Source of the DNA: Albimonas marina
Lineage (GTDB): Bacteria > Pseudomonadota > Alphaproteobacteria > Rhodobacterales > Rhodobacteraceae
Assembly: GCF_029223255.1 (NCBI RefSeq)
Contig: NZ_JARHUC010000006.1
Location: 62,001 to 126,000 of the forward strand
Length of the DNA: 64,000 bases
Reading direction: 5' to 3'
Shown here: positions 8,580 to 17,741 of the stretch, piece after piece
How the letters are laid out: each line of letters opens with the position of its first letter
How positions within the stretch are numbered: position 1 is the stretch's first letter
The notes under the pieces: generated by a model
What the model was told of the DNA's origin: nothing
What the model saw: the letters and a program-made list of their open reading frames with translations, nothing else
Database searches by the model: none
Translations under genes and position numbers: made by a program

Positions 8580-10033
8580 TCCCGGCGCCCGCCGCCGAAC
8601 CGGCGCGCCGCGGCCCGGCCCCCGGGCCGGGCGGCGCGTCCGCCCTTGCGGCCCTGCGCCCGGCCCGGTCGGACCTCGTGGCCGGCGCCCTGATCCTCGC
8701 CGCCTTCGTCGCGAGCCGCCTGCTCGCGATCCGCGCCGGCCTCTCGGTCGATCCCACGGTGATCGGGGGCCTGTGGCAGATCCTGGCGCTGGAGCGGCTG
8801 GCCGAGGATCTTCCCGGCGCGCTCCTCTCCCTCCACGCGCAGCCGCCGCTGTGGAACGGGCTGATCGGCCTGTTCGTGGCGGCCTGCGGCCCGGACGAGC
8901 TTTGCGTCAGCGAGGGACTGTGGGCGCTGCACATCGGCCTCACCCCCGTGATCGCGGGGCTGATCTGGGGGACCCTGCGGCTCGCGGGCGTCGCCCGGCC
9001 GCTCGCCTGGGGGGCGGCGGGGCTGTTCGCGCTGTCGCCCGGCGCGCTCTTCTACGAGACCTTCACGCTCTACACCCACGTCTGCTGCGCGCTGCTCGCC
9101 GCCGGCGCCTTCGCCGCGGCGCTGTTCGCACGCGGGGCGCGGGGCGGGGCGGCGGCGGCGCTGCTGGCGGCGGCGCTCCTGTGCCTGACCTGGCCGCTGT
9201 TCCACCCGGCCTGGATGCTGATGGTCTTCGCGGGCCTCGTCGCCATCGACCGCAGGCGGGCGCTGCGCGCCGGCCCGCTCGTGGCCTTCGCGCTGACGCT
9301 GGCGCTCTCGCTCGCGCCCTCGGCGTGGAACCTGCACCGGCACGGGCTGTTCTCCAACGGCTCCTGGATGGGGCTGAACCTCGCCCAGACGGTGGAGTGG
9401 ATGGACGCCGACCAGCGCGCCCGCTGCCGCTTCCGCCCGGTGATCGAGGACATCGAGCAGGCGCATCGCGACGGCCTCCTGCCGGGCCCCCCGGCCGCGC
9501 GGGACAAGTCGGTCCACGACCCCGCGATCATCGAGCGCTCGAAGGAATGCCTCGCGATGGCGGTGGCCGAGATCCGGGCGCATCCGCTGGAATGGGCGGC
9601 GGGCCGGGTGATGACCGCCGTGCGCTCCCACCGAATGTGGAGCTGGGAATACCCGCTCTACGCTCCCATCGGGTGGGAGCGGATGCCGATCCCCGACAAG
9701 TCGCGCGAGGGCGCCCGCTGGGCCGAGGGGGCCGAGGGCTGGGGCCTGTTCGCGCTCTTGTGGGGCGGCTTCCTGCTGGCCGCGGGGGCGGTGGTCAGCG
9801 GGCTCATGGGGCGCCGCGCGGGGCTGACCTTCGCGCTGCTCCTGCAGATCGCGGCCTTCACCGCCGCCGCCCATGTCGCCAACGGGGTCGAGCAGAACCG
9901 CATGCGCCACGTGATCGCGCCGGAATGGCTGATGGTCACGGCGCTGGGGCTCGACGCCCTGCGCCGCCGCAGGACCGTCCGTCGCGAAAGCGGGTCCGGT
10001 CCGGACGCGGCGCCACGCGAACGAGGGGCGTGA
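8576..10033 (+). CDS. Polytopic membrane protein, possibly GT-C glycosyltransferase-like
   Basis: I set the start at the GTG overlapping the upstream gene (GTGA), giving 485 residues. The frame is open upstream but arginine-rich there and overlaps the Ala/Pro-rich protein. After about 30 residues come at least nine hydrophobic helices. A soluble stretch of about 130 residues lies in the C-terminal half (YPLYAPIGWERMPIPDKS, EWMDADQRARC). The layout, with an early loop containing HAQPPLWNGLIGL after helix 1 and a large loop later, recalls lipid-linked-sugar mannosyltransferases of the GT-C class, but the match is loose. It sits on the opposite strand between trpE and trpG, splitting that pathway block. 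Confidence 0.75.
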   Translation: MIPAPAAEPARRGPAPGPGGASALAALRPARSDLVAGALILAAFVASRLLAIRAGLSVDPTVIGGLWQILALERLAEDLPGALLSLHAQPPLWNGLIGLFVAACGPDELCVSEGLWALHIGLTPVIAGLIWGTLRLAGVARPLAWGAAGLFALSPGALFYETFTLYTHVCCALLAAGAFAAALFARGARGGAAAALLAAALLCLTWPLFHPAWMLMVFAGLVAIDRRRALRAGPLVAFALTLALSLAPSAWNLHRHGLFSNGSWMGLNLAQTVEWMDADQRARCRFRPVIEDIEQAHRDGLLPGPPAARDKSVHDPAIIERSKECLAMAVAEIRAHPLEWAAGRVMTAVRSHRMWSWEYPLYAPIGWERMPIPDKSREGARWAEGAEGWGLFALLWGGFLLAAGAVVSGLMGRRAGLTFALLLQIAAFTAAAHVANGVEQNRMRHVIAPEWLMVTALGLDALRRRRTVRRESGSGPDAAPRERGA

Positions 10034-10063
10034 CCGGCGCCGGCCCCGCCCCCCGGACCCGCG

Positions 10064-11572
<1,509 letters not shown>

Positions 11573-11634
11573 GACGGAACGGGCCTCGCGAAGCGGGCGG
11601 AGCGACGGGGCGGCGCGGGCCGGCCCGCCGCGCC

Positions 11635-11664
11635 CGGCCCCCCGTCTCCCGCAGGAGAGGGGGC
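11635..11664 (-). terminator. GC-rich hairpin between ppiD and trpE
   Basis: The segment folds as an imperfect stem with ggcccccc on one side and gggggcc on the other and an inner CTCC/GGAG pairing around a CGCA loop. It lies just after the ppiD stop. No T-run follows, so it may be a Rho-assisted terminator or simply a conserved hairpin. Confidence 0.35.
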
Positions 11665-11686
11665 CGGGGCCGGGCCGGAGGCGCCG

Positions 11687-13564
11687 TCAGCGGATCGAGT
11701 TGATCGCGCGGTCCATCGCCTGCGGGTTGTACTGGGGGGCCAGCCGCTCCTGCAGGGCGGCGGCGTAATAGACGTAAAGGTCGTTGGCGACCGCCTCATC
11801 CAGCGCGTCCCGCCATCGCCCGACGAGCTCGGCGCCCTGGCCGTCCTCGAGATCCGCGGGCATCACCTCCACCAGCTGCACCAGCGCCACCCCGTCGGCG
11901 GAGGGGGCGACGGCCGCGGTGCCGGCCTCGGCGCGGCTCAGCGCCTCGCGCGCGGCGGCGGGGATCCCGGCGTCCTCCTCGTCCCGGCGCAGCGGGCGGG
12001 AGCGGACGAGGGAGCCCGGCAGGTCGGCCGCGACCGCGTCCAGCGGCTCCCCGGCGTCGAGCCGGGCGCGGGCGGCCTCGGCCATCTCGGTCAGCGCCTC
12101 GCGGCGGCGCGCGTCGGCCCAGTCGGCGGCGACCTGCGCGCGCGCCTCCTCCAGCGTCTGCGGGGCGGAGGGGGTGACCGCGTCGACCCGCACCAGCGCC
12201 CAGGCGCCGCCGTAGGTCTCGACCAGGTCGCGCTCCTCGCCGGGCTCGGCGGCGAAGACCTCCTCGATCAGCTCGGGCGAGCCCTCGACGCCCGCGGCCT
12301 CGGCCATGCCGTCGCGGGTCAGGCCGGTCTTCTCGCGCAGCGGCAGGCCGGTCTCCTGGGCGATCTTCTCCAGCGTCTCGCCCGAGGCCAGCAGGTCCGC
12401 GGCCTCCTCGGCGCGCTGGTGGGCGAGCTCGCGCGCCTCGTCGCGGGCGAGCTGGCGGCGCAGCTCCTCGCGCGCGTCCTCGAAGGGGGTGACGCGCGCG
12501 GGGATCGAGGCGCGCACGTTGTAGAGCGCCGGGCCCAGCGAGCTGGGCAGCGGCCCGACCACGCCGAGATCGGCCGAGAAGATCGCCTCGGCGGTGGCGT
12601 CGTCGTAGTCGTCGCGGGTCACCTCGCCCTCGTCCACGTCGGCGGGGGAGAGGCCGCGCTTCTCGACCTCGGCCTCGAAATCGCTCTCGCCCGAGGCGAT
12701 GGCGTCGACCGCGGCCCGGGCGGAGGCCTCGTCGGGGAACACCAGCCGGTCGACGGCGCGGCGCTCGGGGATCGCGTAGCGGGCGCCGGCGGCCTCGTAG
12801 GCGGCGCGCAGACGCTCCTCGGGGATCTCCACCGTCTCGGCCAGCGCCTCGGGCGAGATCTCCAGCCAGGCGGCGTCGCGCCGCTCGGGCCACTGGTAGG
12901 CGTCGGCATGCGCCTCGTGCCAGGCGGCGAGGTCGGACTCGCTCGGCTGGCCGGGATCGGGCGCCCCGGCGAGGGGCAGGTCGATCGCGGCGAAGACCCG
13001 GCGCTCCAGCCCGTAGGCGGCGAGATCGGCGGCGAGGCCGGGCGCGGCCACGGCGCCGCCGCGCACGCCGCGGGCCACCGCCTCGCGCGCCAGCGACTTG
13101 CGCAGGTCGTCCTCGAACCGGTCGACGCGGAAGCCCAGGCGGTCGAGCACGAAACGGTACTGGTCCTCGTCGAAGGTCCCGTCGAGCCCCTGGAAGGAGG
13201 GGCTCTCGAGGATCGCCTCGCGCAGCGCGTGATCGTCGGCCGAGATGCCCAGCCGGCGCGCCTCCTCGTTCAGGGCGGCGTCGCGGACCATGCGGCCCAG
13301 CAGCGACTGGGGCAGGCCCATCGCCTCGGCCTGGGCGCGGTCGACGGGCTGGCCGGTGCGGCGCGAGACGGACTGCATCTCGCGGATCAGGCCGTTGGCG
13401 AAGTCCTCGACGGTGACCTTCTCCTCGCCCACCGAGGCGACCGGCGTGCCGGCCCCGCCCAGGTCCAGGTCGCCCACGCCCCAGACGGCGAAGGAGACGA
13501 CCAGGACGCCGAAGAGGATGCGGAACGCCCAGGTCTTCGAGGCGCGGCGGAGGAGATGCAGCAT
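11687..13564 (-). CDS. ppiD: SurA/PpiD-type periplasmic folding chaperone (peptidylprolyl isomerase)
   Basis: Inner-membrane-anchored chaperone assisting proteins emerging from the Sec translocon. The 625 residues begin MLHLLRRASKTWAFRILFG. One transmembrane helix (about residues 14-31) is followed by the SurA-like N domain (VGEEKVTVEDFANGLIREMQ, GLPQSLLGRMVRDAALNEEARRLGI). Then come a parvulin-like central region (near 260-370) and a second chaperone lobe. The parvulin segment is weakly conserved, as in many PpiD proteins, so isomerase activity is uncertain. GAAGG precedes the ATG. An upstream in-frame extension lacks a ribosome binding site. The ppiD-trpE neighbourhood is conserved in Rhodobacteraceae. 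Confidence 0.9.
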   Translation of the reverse strand: MLHLLRRASKTWAFRILFGVLVVSFAVWGVGDLDLGGAGTPVASVGEEKVTVEDFANGLIREMQSVSRRTGQPVDRAQAEAMGLPQSLLGRMVRDAALNEEARRLGISADDHALREAILESPSFQGLDGTFDEDQYRFVLDRLGFRVDRFEDDLRKSLAREAVARGVRGGAVAAPGLAADLAAYGLERRVFAAIDLPLAGAPDPGQPSESDLAAWHEAHADAYQWPERRDAAWLEISPEALAETVEIPEERLRAAYEAAGARYAIPERRAVDRLVFPDEASARAAVDAIASGESDFEAEVEKRGLSPADVDEGEVTRDDYDDATAEAIFSADLGVVGPLPSSLGPALYNVRASIPARVTPFEDAREELRRQLARDEARELAHQRAEEAADLLASGETLEKIAQETGLPLREKTGLTRDGMAEAAGVEGSPELIEEVFAAEPGEERDLVETYGGAWALVRVDAVTPSAPQTLEEARAQVAADWADARRREALTEMAEAARARLDAGEPLDAVAADLPGSLVRSRPLRRDEEDAGIPAAAREALSRAEAGTAAVAPSADGVALVQLVEVMPADLEDGQGAELVGRWRDALDEAVANDLYVYYAAALQERLAPQYNPQAMDRAINSIR

Positions 13565-13777
13565 GATCGGGCCTTCGGATCGCAGGCGAGGGACGACCAT
13601 GGGTCTTAGAGACTCGCGAAGGCGGGGGCAACGGGGCGGGGCGCGCACGATGTCGTAGGGGCGACCCGGGCCGCGGAAGGCGCGCGGGGCGGGGAGGGGG
13701 GCGCCTCCGAGGCGGGGCTCGTCGGCCGGCCGCTGCGCGGGGGCGCGCTTGGGCGCGCCCGGAAGGCCGCTTCGGGA
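13565..13777. other. Intergenic sequence upstream of ppiD
   Basis: About 210 bases hold the presumed ppiD promoter. From about 13731 the sequence is loosely similar to the repeat module at 691 and 28104 (a gcgcgcttgggcgcgcc block). This block leads directly into the long-hairpin element at 13798. No gene was seen. Confidence 0.5.
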
Positions 13778-13797
13778 GCTCACCAAAGAACAGGGCC

Positions 13798-13961
13798 GCG
13801 CCTGTCCTTCGGATCCGTCCGTCGCTGAAGATGCCTGAGCGAGTCGGGGAGAGGGGTCAAGGACAAGCCCGCGCAAGCGCGGGTCGCTTCGCGATCCTGG
13901 ACCCCTCCCCCCGACTCGCTCTTCACGGCATCAGCGACGGACGGCTCCGAAGAACAGGCGC
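13798..13961. repeat. Long-hairpin intergenic element, copy B (inverted relative to copy A)
   Basis: Reverse-complement counterpart of 5472-5637, with a long stem and apex CCCGCG-CAAG-CGCGGG (13868-13883). It is preceded by gctcaccaaagaacaggg (13778-13795), which also flanks copy A. The right flank continues as gaagaacaggcgcttcgcg into 13995, a stretch shared with 790-835. The differences from copy A are mostly paired changes that keep the stem. It lies between ppiD and the cytosine methyltransferase, both on the minus strand. Confidence 0.85.
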
Positions 13962-14011
13962 TTCGCGCGGGCCCGCGGGCGTCGCGCCGAGGCGCCCGGT
14001 CATGGCGTCGG

Positions 14012-15226
14012 TCATTCGGCGGCGGCGGCGGCTTCCTGGGCGTCGAGATGGTCGAGCAGGGGCTCGATCAGCTGGGCGGCGAGCCAGCGGGCCACCGGGG
14101 CGGCCACGCCGTCGCCGGCGAGCTTGTAGGCGTCGGTGTAGCGGCGCGGCAGGCGGTAGTCGTCGGGCAGGCCCATCAGCCGGGCGGCCTCGCGCGCCGA
14201 CATCAGGCGCGTGCGCACCCGCCCCGACGGCTCGACCATCACCAGCGTCTGGCGGGAGGAGCCGCCGGCGGGCGTGCGCAGGCAGCCCGCCAGGTCGAAG
14301 CGCACCTCCGCCCGCTGTACCGAGCCGCCCTCGCCGTCGGGCCGCGTGCGGCGGTAGAGGGCGCCGGCGACCGGGCGGCCGTCGCGCTTCGCCTCGGCCT
14401 TCGCGGCCTCGATCCGGGCGAGGTGGCGGGGCGTCATCATCGCGAGCAGGCGCTTCGTCTCCGCCGCCGTGCGCCAGCGCACGTCCGAAGGCGCCTCCTC
14501 GACCACGTCGGAAAGCTGCAGGTTGCGCGGCGGCGGCGCGGGCAGGCGCAGGGGGCGGCGGGCGGGCGCGGCCTCGGCCAGGCGCGTGAAGGCGGTCGCC
14601 AGCGACTTCGGCGGCAGGGGCGTGCCGTCGCCGTCGCGGCGCAGCAGATGCGCGGGCGGCTCCTCCTTCCAGGCGATCACGAAAAGGCGCGGGCGGCTCT
14701 GCGGCAGGAAGCCGGCGGCGTCGACCACATGCGCGTCGTAGCGGTAGCCCCCCGCCGCCAGCGCCCCGCAGAGCGCCGCGAAATCCTTGTGGCCCGAGGC
14801 CGAGGCCAGCCCCACCACGTTCTCGATCACCAGCACCCGCGGCGCGCGCCCCTCGGCGGCCAGCCGCTCGACCAGGAACCAAAAGGCCCAGAACACCGAG
14901 GACCGGGTCGAGCCCCCCACCCGCATCCCCCGCCGCGCGCCGGCGAGGCTGAGGTCCTGGCAGGGGAAGGAGGCCCAGGCGAGGTCCGCCCGGCCGGGGA
15001 TGTCGGCGGTGGCGACCTTGGCCACGTCGCGCTCGACCAGGTGGTCGCCGCCGAAGTTCTCCCGGTAGGCGGCGCACTTGGCCGCGTCGAAGTCGTTCGC
15101 CCAGAGGCACTCCCAGCCCTCGCCCAGGCCGATGCGGGCCATGCCGCCGCCGGCGAAGAACTCGAGGAACCGGCGTCCCCGGCGGGCGGGCGCGCCCGCC
15201 CCCTCCGAGGCGTCGCTCGAGGTCAC
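14012..15226 (-). CDS. DNA (cytosine-5) methyltransferase, orphan
   Basis: Transfers methyl from S-adenosylmethionine to C5 of cytosine in DNA. The GTG start at 15226 overlaps the aminotransferase stop by four bases (GTGA), giving 404 residues. Motif I is FLEFFAGGGMARIGLG (about 20-35), motif IV FPCQDLSLAG with catalytic Cys89, motif VI VIENVVGL (134-140), motif VIII QSRPRLFVIAW, and motifs IX-X RLMSAREAARLMGLPDDY and KLAGDGVAAPVARW. No endonuclease gene adjoins, so it is an orphan enzyme rather than half of an obvious restriction system. The target sequence cannot be read off. Confidence 0.93.
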   Translation of the reverse strand: MTSSDASEGAGAPARRGRRFLEFFAGGGMARIGLGEGWECLWANDFDAAKCAAYRENFGGDHLVERDVAKVATADIPGRADLAWASFPCQDLSLAGARRGMRVGGSTRSSVFWAFWFLVERLAAEGRAPRVLVIENVVGLASASGHKDFAALCGALAAGGYRYDAHVVDAAGFLPQSRPRLFVIAWKEEPPAHLLRRDGDGTPLPPKSLATAFTRLAEAAPARRPLRLPAPPPRNLQLSDVVEEAPSDVRWRTAAETKRLLAMMTPRHLARIEAAKAEAKRDGRPVAGALYRRTRPDGEGGSVQRAEVRFDLAGCLRTPAGGSSRQTLVMVEPSGRVRTRLMSAREAARLMGLPDDYRLPRRYTDAYKLAGDGVAAPVARWLAAQLIEPLLDHLDAQEAAAAAE

Positions 15227-16455
15227 GCCCGCGCCTTCCGATCCGCGGTGAAGGCGGCGAGCCGGGCCAGCGCCTCGCGCAGGCCGTCTGCGTCGGCGTT
15301 GGCGAAGGCCATGCGGAAGCTCGAGGGGCCCAGCGGGTCGTCCCCGGGGGTGAACATCGTGCCGGGGAGCATCAGCAGGCTCTGCTCCTCGACCAGCGCC
15401 TTGGCGAGCTCGGCGGAGCTTTCGGCGAACGGGTGGCGCAGCCAGGCGAAATAGGCGCCGCAGCCCATCAGCTCCCACTCCGGCAGGGCCTGGCGGAACT
15501 CGTGCATCACCACCGCGCGGCGGGCGAGGATCTCCCGGCGCTGCTCGGCGACGAAAGGCGCGAGATGGCGAAGCCCGTGCAGCGCCGCGATCTGGCCCAG
15601 CTGCGAGGTGCAGATGGTCACGGTGTCGAGGAACTTCTCCGCCTGCGCCAGCCGCAGGGGCGAGGCGATGGCCGCCCCGACCCGGTGGCCGGTCAGCCGA
15701 TAGGCCTTCGAGAAGCTGTAGAGCTGGACCACGTGGTCGCGCCAGGACGGGTCCTGGAACAGCGCGTGGGGCGCGCCCTCGCGGCTGTCGAAGTCGCGGT
15801 AGGTCTCGTCGAGCACCAGCATCGCGCCGTGGCGGCGGGCGAGCTCGGCGAAGGCCTGGACCACGCCGGCGGGATACTCGGCGCCGGTGGGATTGTTGGG
15901 GGTGATCAGCACGATGGCCTTCACGCCCGCCATGCGGGCCTCGGCCTCCGCGAGGATCGGGACGAGGGCGCCGTCGCAGGGCAGGGGGCGGGCCTCGACC
16001 CCGGTGATGTCGAGCCACATCTTGTGGTTGAAGTACCACGGGCTGGGCAGCAGGACCGCGTCGCCGGGGCCGGCGATGGTGGACATCAGCGCGCAGAAGG
16101 CCTGGTTGCAGCCCGGCGTGACGGCGACGTCCTCCATCGCGATGTCGCCGCCGTAGGCCGCGGACCACTGCGCGGCGATCTCCTCGCGCAGCTCCGGCAT
16201 GCCGAGCACCGGGCCGTAGAGATGCGCCTGGGGCGTGTTCAGCGCGGCGTCGGCGATCGCCTGGCGCAGGTCCTCGGGCGGCGGGTCGACGGGCGCGGCC
16301 TGGCTGAGGTTCAGCAGCGGCCGGTCCGCGGGGAAGCTGCGCCCGGCGATCCAGCGCCGCGCCTCCATCACCGGCGGATCGTAGGCCATGGCGACCCCCG
16401 CCGCGAGCGGGCCGGGGAACGGGGCGGAGGGCGGGGTCGGGGCGGAGCTGCTCAT
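15223..16455 (-). CDS. PLP-dependent aminotransferase, class I/II
   Basis: Fold-type I aminotransferase of 410 residues. It shows the AHLYGPVLGMPELRE motif near residue 80, VTPGCNQAFCAL, ITPNNPTGAEY, VLDETYRDF, and the PLP-binding lysine Lys250 in YSFSKAYRLTGHR. The C-terminal Arg region reads GPSSFRMAFAN. The amino donor is not evident. The family includes aspartate, aromatic and uncharacterised aminotransferases. Its stop overlaps the methyltransferase start, so the two genes are read as one transcript despite unrelated chemistry. There is no export signal. Confidence 0.9.
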   Translation of the reverse strand: MSSSAPTPPSAPFPGPLAAGVAMAYDPPVMEARRWIAGRSFPADRPLLNLSQAAPVDPPPEDLRQAIADAALNTPQAHLYGPVLGMPELREEIAAQWSAAYGGDIAMEDVAVTPGCNQAFCALMSTIAGPGDAVLLPSPWYFNHKMWLDITGVEARPLPCDGALVPILAEAEARMAGVKAIVLITPNNPTGAEYPAGVVQAFAELARRHGAMLVLDETYRDFDSREGAPHALFQDPSWRDHVVQLYSFSKAYRLTGHRVGAAIASPLRLAQAEKFLDTVTICTSQLGQIAALHGLRHLAPFVAEQRREILARRAVVMHEFRQALPEWELMGCGAYFAWLRHPFAESSAELAKALVEEQSLLMLPGTMFTPGDDPLGPSSFRMAFANADADGLREALARLAAFTADRKARA

Positions 16456-16594
16456 GCGCGCGACGATAGCCGCGCGACGGGAGCGGCGGAAGAGGGCGCG
16501 GACGCGGCGCGCGGTCTTCGCGAGGGGCGGGCGTCGCGCGCTCCCGGCCGTCCTCGGACGGGAGCGCCGGGGCCTCCGCCTGGACCTGAAAGGC

Positions 16595-16666
16595 GGCAGG
16601 CGCCGGATCGGCGGGCGTCGCCCCCGGCGGGCGCGTCGCCGGCCGATCCTGCGAACGCGCCTGCCG
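16595..16666. terminator. Imperfect inverted repeat after the alpha/beta hydrolase
   Basis: ggcagg plus cggatcggc on the left pairs with gccgatcc and gcgcctgcc on the right around a GC-rich centre. It lies between the hydrolase stop (16708) and the aminotransferase start (16455), both on the minus strand. It may terminate the hydrolase transcript. No T-run was seen. Confidence 0.3.
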
Positions 16667-16707
16667 GCGCGCGAGGCGGGGGCGCAGACGCCCGCGCCCG
16701 CCGCCTC

Positions 16708-17595
16708 TCAGTCGAGGAAGCGGCGCAGAAGGCCCGCCACCTCGTCGGGCTTCTGGTGGATGACCCAGTGGTCGGCGCCCTCGATCTCGACCACCTCGAG
16801 GTCGTCGCACAGGTCCGCCAGGCCCTCCCGGCTCTCGGGCAGCAGGGCGCCGTCCTCCATGCCCCAGATCAGCAGATGCGGCATGCGGATGCGCATCGTC
16901 TGCGGGTCGAGCGAGGCGAGCAGCGTGTCGTCGGCGGCCTCGCCGACCTCGGGCACCACCAGGGGCGTGGCGCGATACCAGTCGACCATCGCCTTCATCG
17001 CGCCCGGCTGGCCCCAGGCGCGCTTGTAGGCGGCGGCCTTCTCGGGCGTCAGCCAGGCCATGTCCATCTTCTTGTCCAGCATCCGCAGCACGCCCGCGAA
17101 GTCGTCGGCGGCCAGCTTCTCATGGCTGTCGGGCTGGCGCAGGAAGCGGATGTACTGGCTGGCGGCGCGCTGGGGGCCGTCCTTCAGAAGCTCCCGCTGG
17201 AAGGGCAGGGGGTGGACGCCGTTGATGATCGCCAGCCGCTCGATCTTCTCCGGGCCCCGGATCGCGGCGTTGTAGGCCGCGCCCGCGCCCCAGTCGTGGC
17301 CCACCAGCGCATGGGCCTTCCCGCCCGGGCGCCAGGCCTCGATCATCGCCAGCGCGTCGGCGCCGATCTTGCCGGTCGCGTAGTCCGAGGTCTCGGCCGG
17401 CTTGTCGGTCAGGTTGTAGCCGCGCTGGTCCGGCGCCACGCAGAAATAGCGGTCCGACAGACGCGCGATCATCTCCTCCCACGCCCCGGAATACTCCGGG
17501 AACCCGTGCAGCATCAGCACCAGCGGACCGTCCTCGGGCCCGTCCACCAGGCAGCTGAAAGTCAGCCCGCGCACCTGAACCGTCTCGCGTCGCAT
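16708..17595 (-). CDS. Alpha/beta hydrolase, epoxide-hydrolase-like
   Basis: The 295-residue enzyme has the oxyanion motif HGFPEYSGAW (30-39), the nucleophile elbow VGHDWGAGAAY with Asp101, an acid residue in WGMEDGALLPES and His276 in GADHWVIHQKP. The Asp nucleophile and HGFPE motif fit soluble epoxide hydrolases better than haloalkane dehalogenases, but neither substrate is proven. It is cytoplasmic. A perfect inverted repeat CTTAATC-gcgt-GATTAAG lies about 25 bases before the ATG, suggesting control by a TetR- or GntR-type repressor. No such regulator gene is next to it. Confidence 0.88.
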   Translation of the reverse strand: MRRETVQVRGLTFSCLVDGPEDGPLVLMLHGFPEYSGAWEEMIARLSDRYFCVAPDQRGYNLTDKPAETSDYATGKIGADALAMIEAWRPGGKAHALVGHDWGAGAAYNAAIRGPEKIERLAIINGVHPLPFQRELLKDGPQRAASQYIRFLRQPDSHEKLAADDFAGVLRMLDKKMDMAWLTPEKAAAYKRAWGQPGAMKAMVDWYRATPLVVPEVGEAADDTLLASLDPQTMRIRMPHLLIWGMEDGALLPESREGLADLCDDLEVVEIEGADHWVIHQKPDEVAGLLRRFLD

Positions 17596-17619
17596 GTCGT
17601 CCTCCCAGGGTCACGTCAT

Positions 17620-17637
17620 CTTAATCGCGTGATTAAG
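17620..17637. promoter_or_regulatory. Perfect palindromic operator candidate
   Basis: CTTAATCGCGTGATTAAG is a perfect 7+7 inverted repeat with a 4-base centre, strikingly AT-rich for this DNA. It lies 25 bases upstream of the epoxide-hydrolase-like gene (minus) and about 105 bases upstream of the methyltransferase at 17742 (plus), so it could control either or both. Confidence 0.6.
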
Positions 17638-17741
17638 CGTGCAGACTAGCGGCGCCTGCGCCACGGCGCCACCGCGACGTGCGCCGCCTCCCTTGACCCC
17701 TCCGCCCCCGCGCCGGAAGAGGGGGGGCGCGAGGAGGCCCC

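Noticed and set aside
14012..16810. A long minus-strand frame joining the methyltransferase to sequence opposite frames of the aminotransferase
   Set aside because: The portion above 15226 is out of frame with the aminotransferase, which has its own clear start and catalytic motifs. The methyltransferase starts at the coupled GTG.
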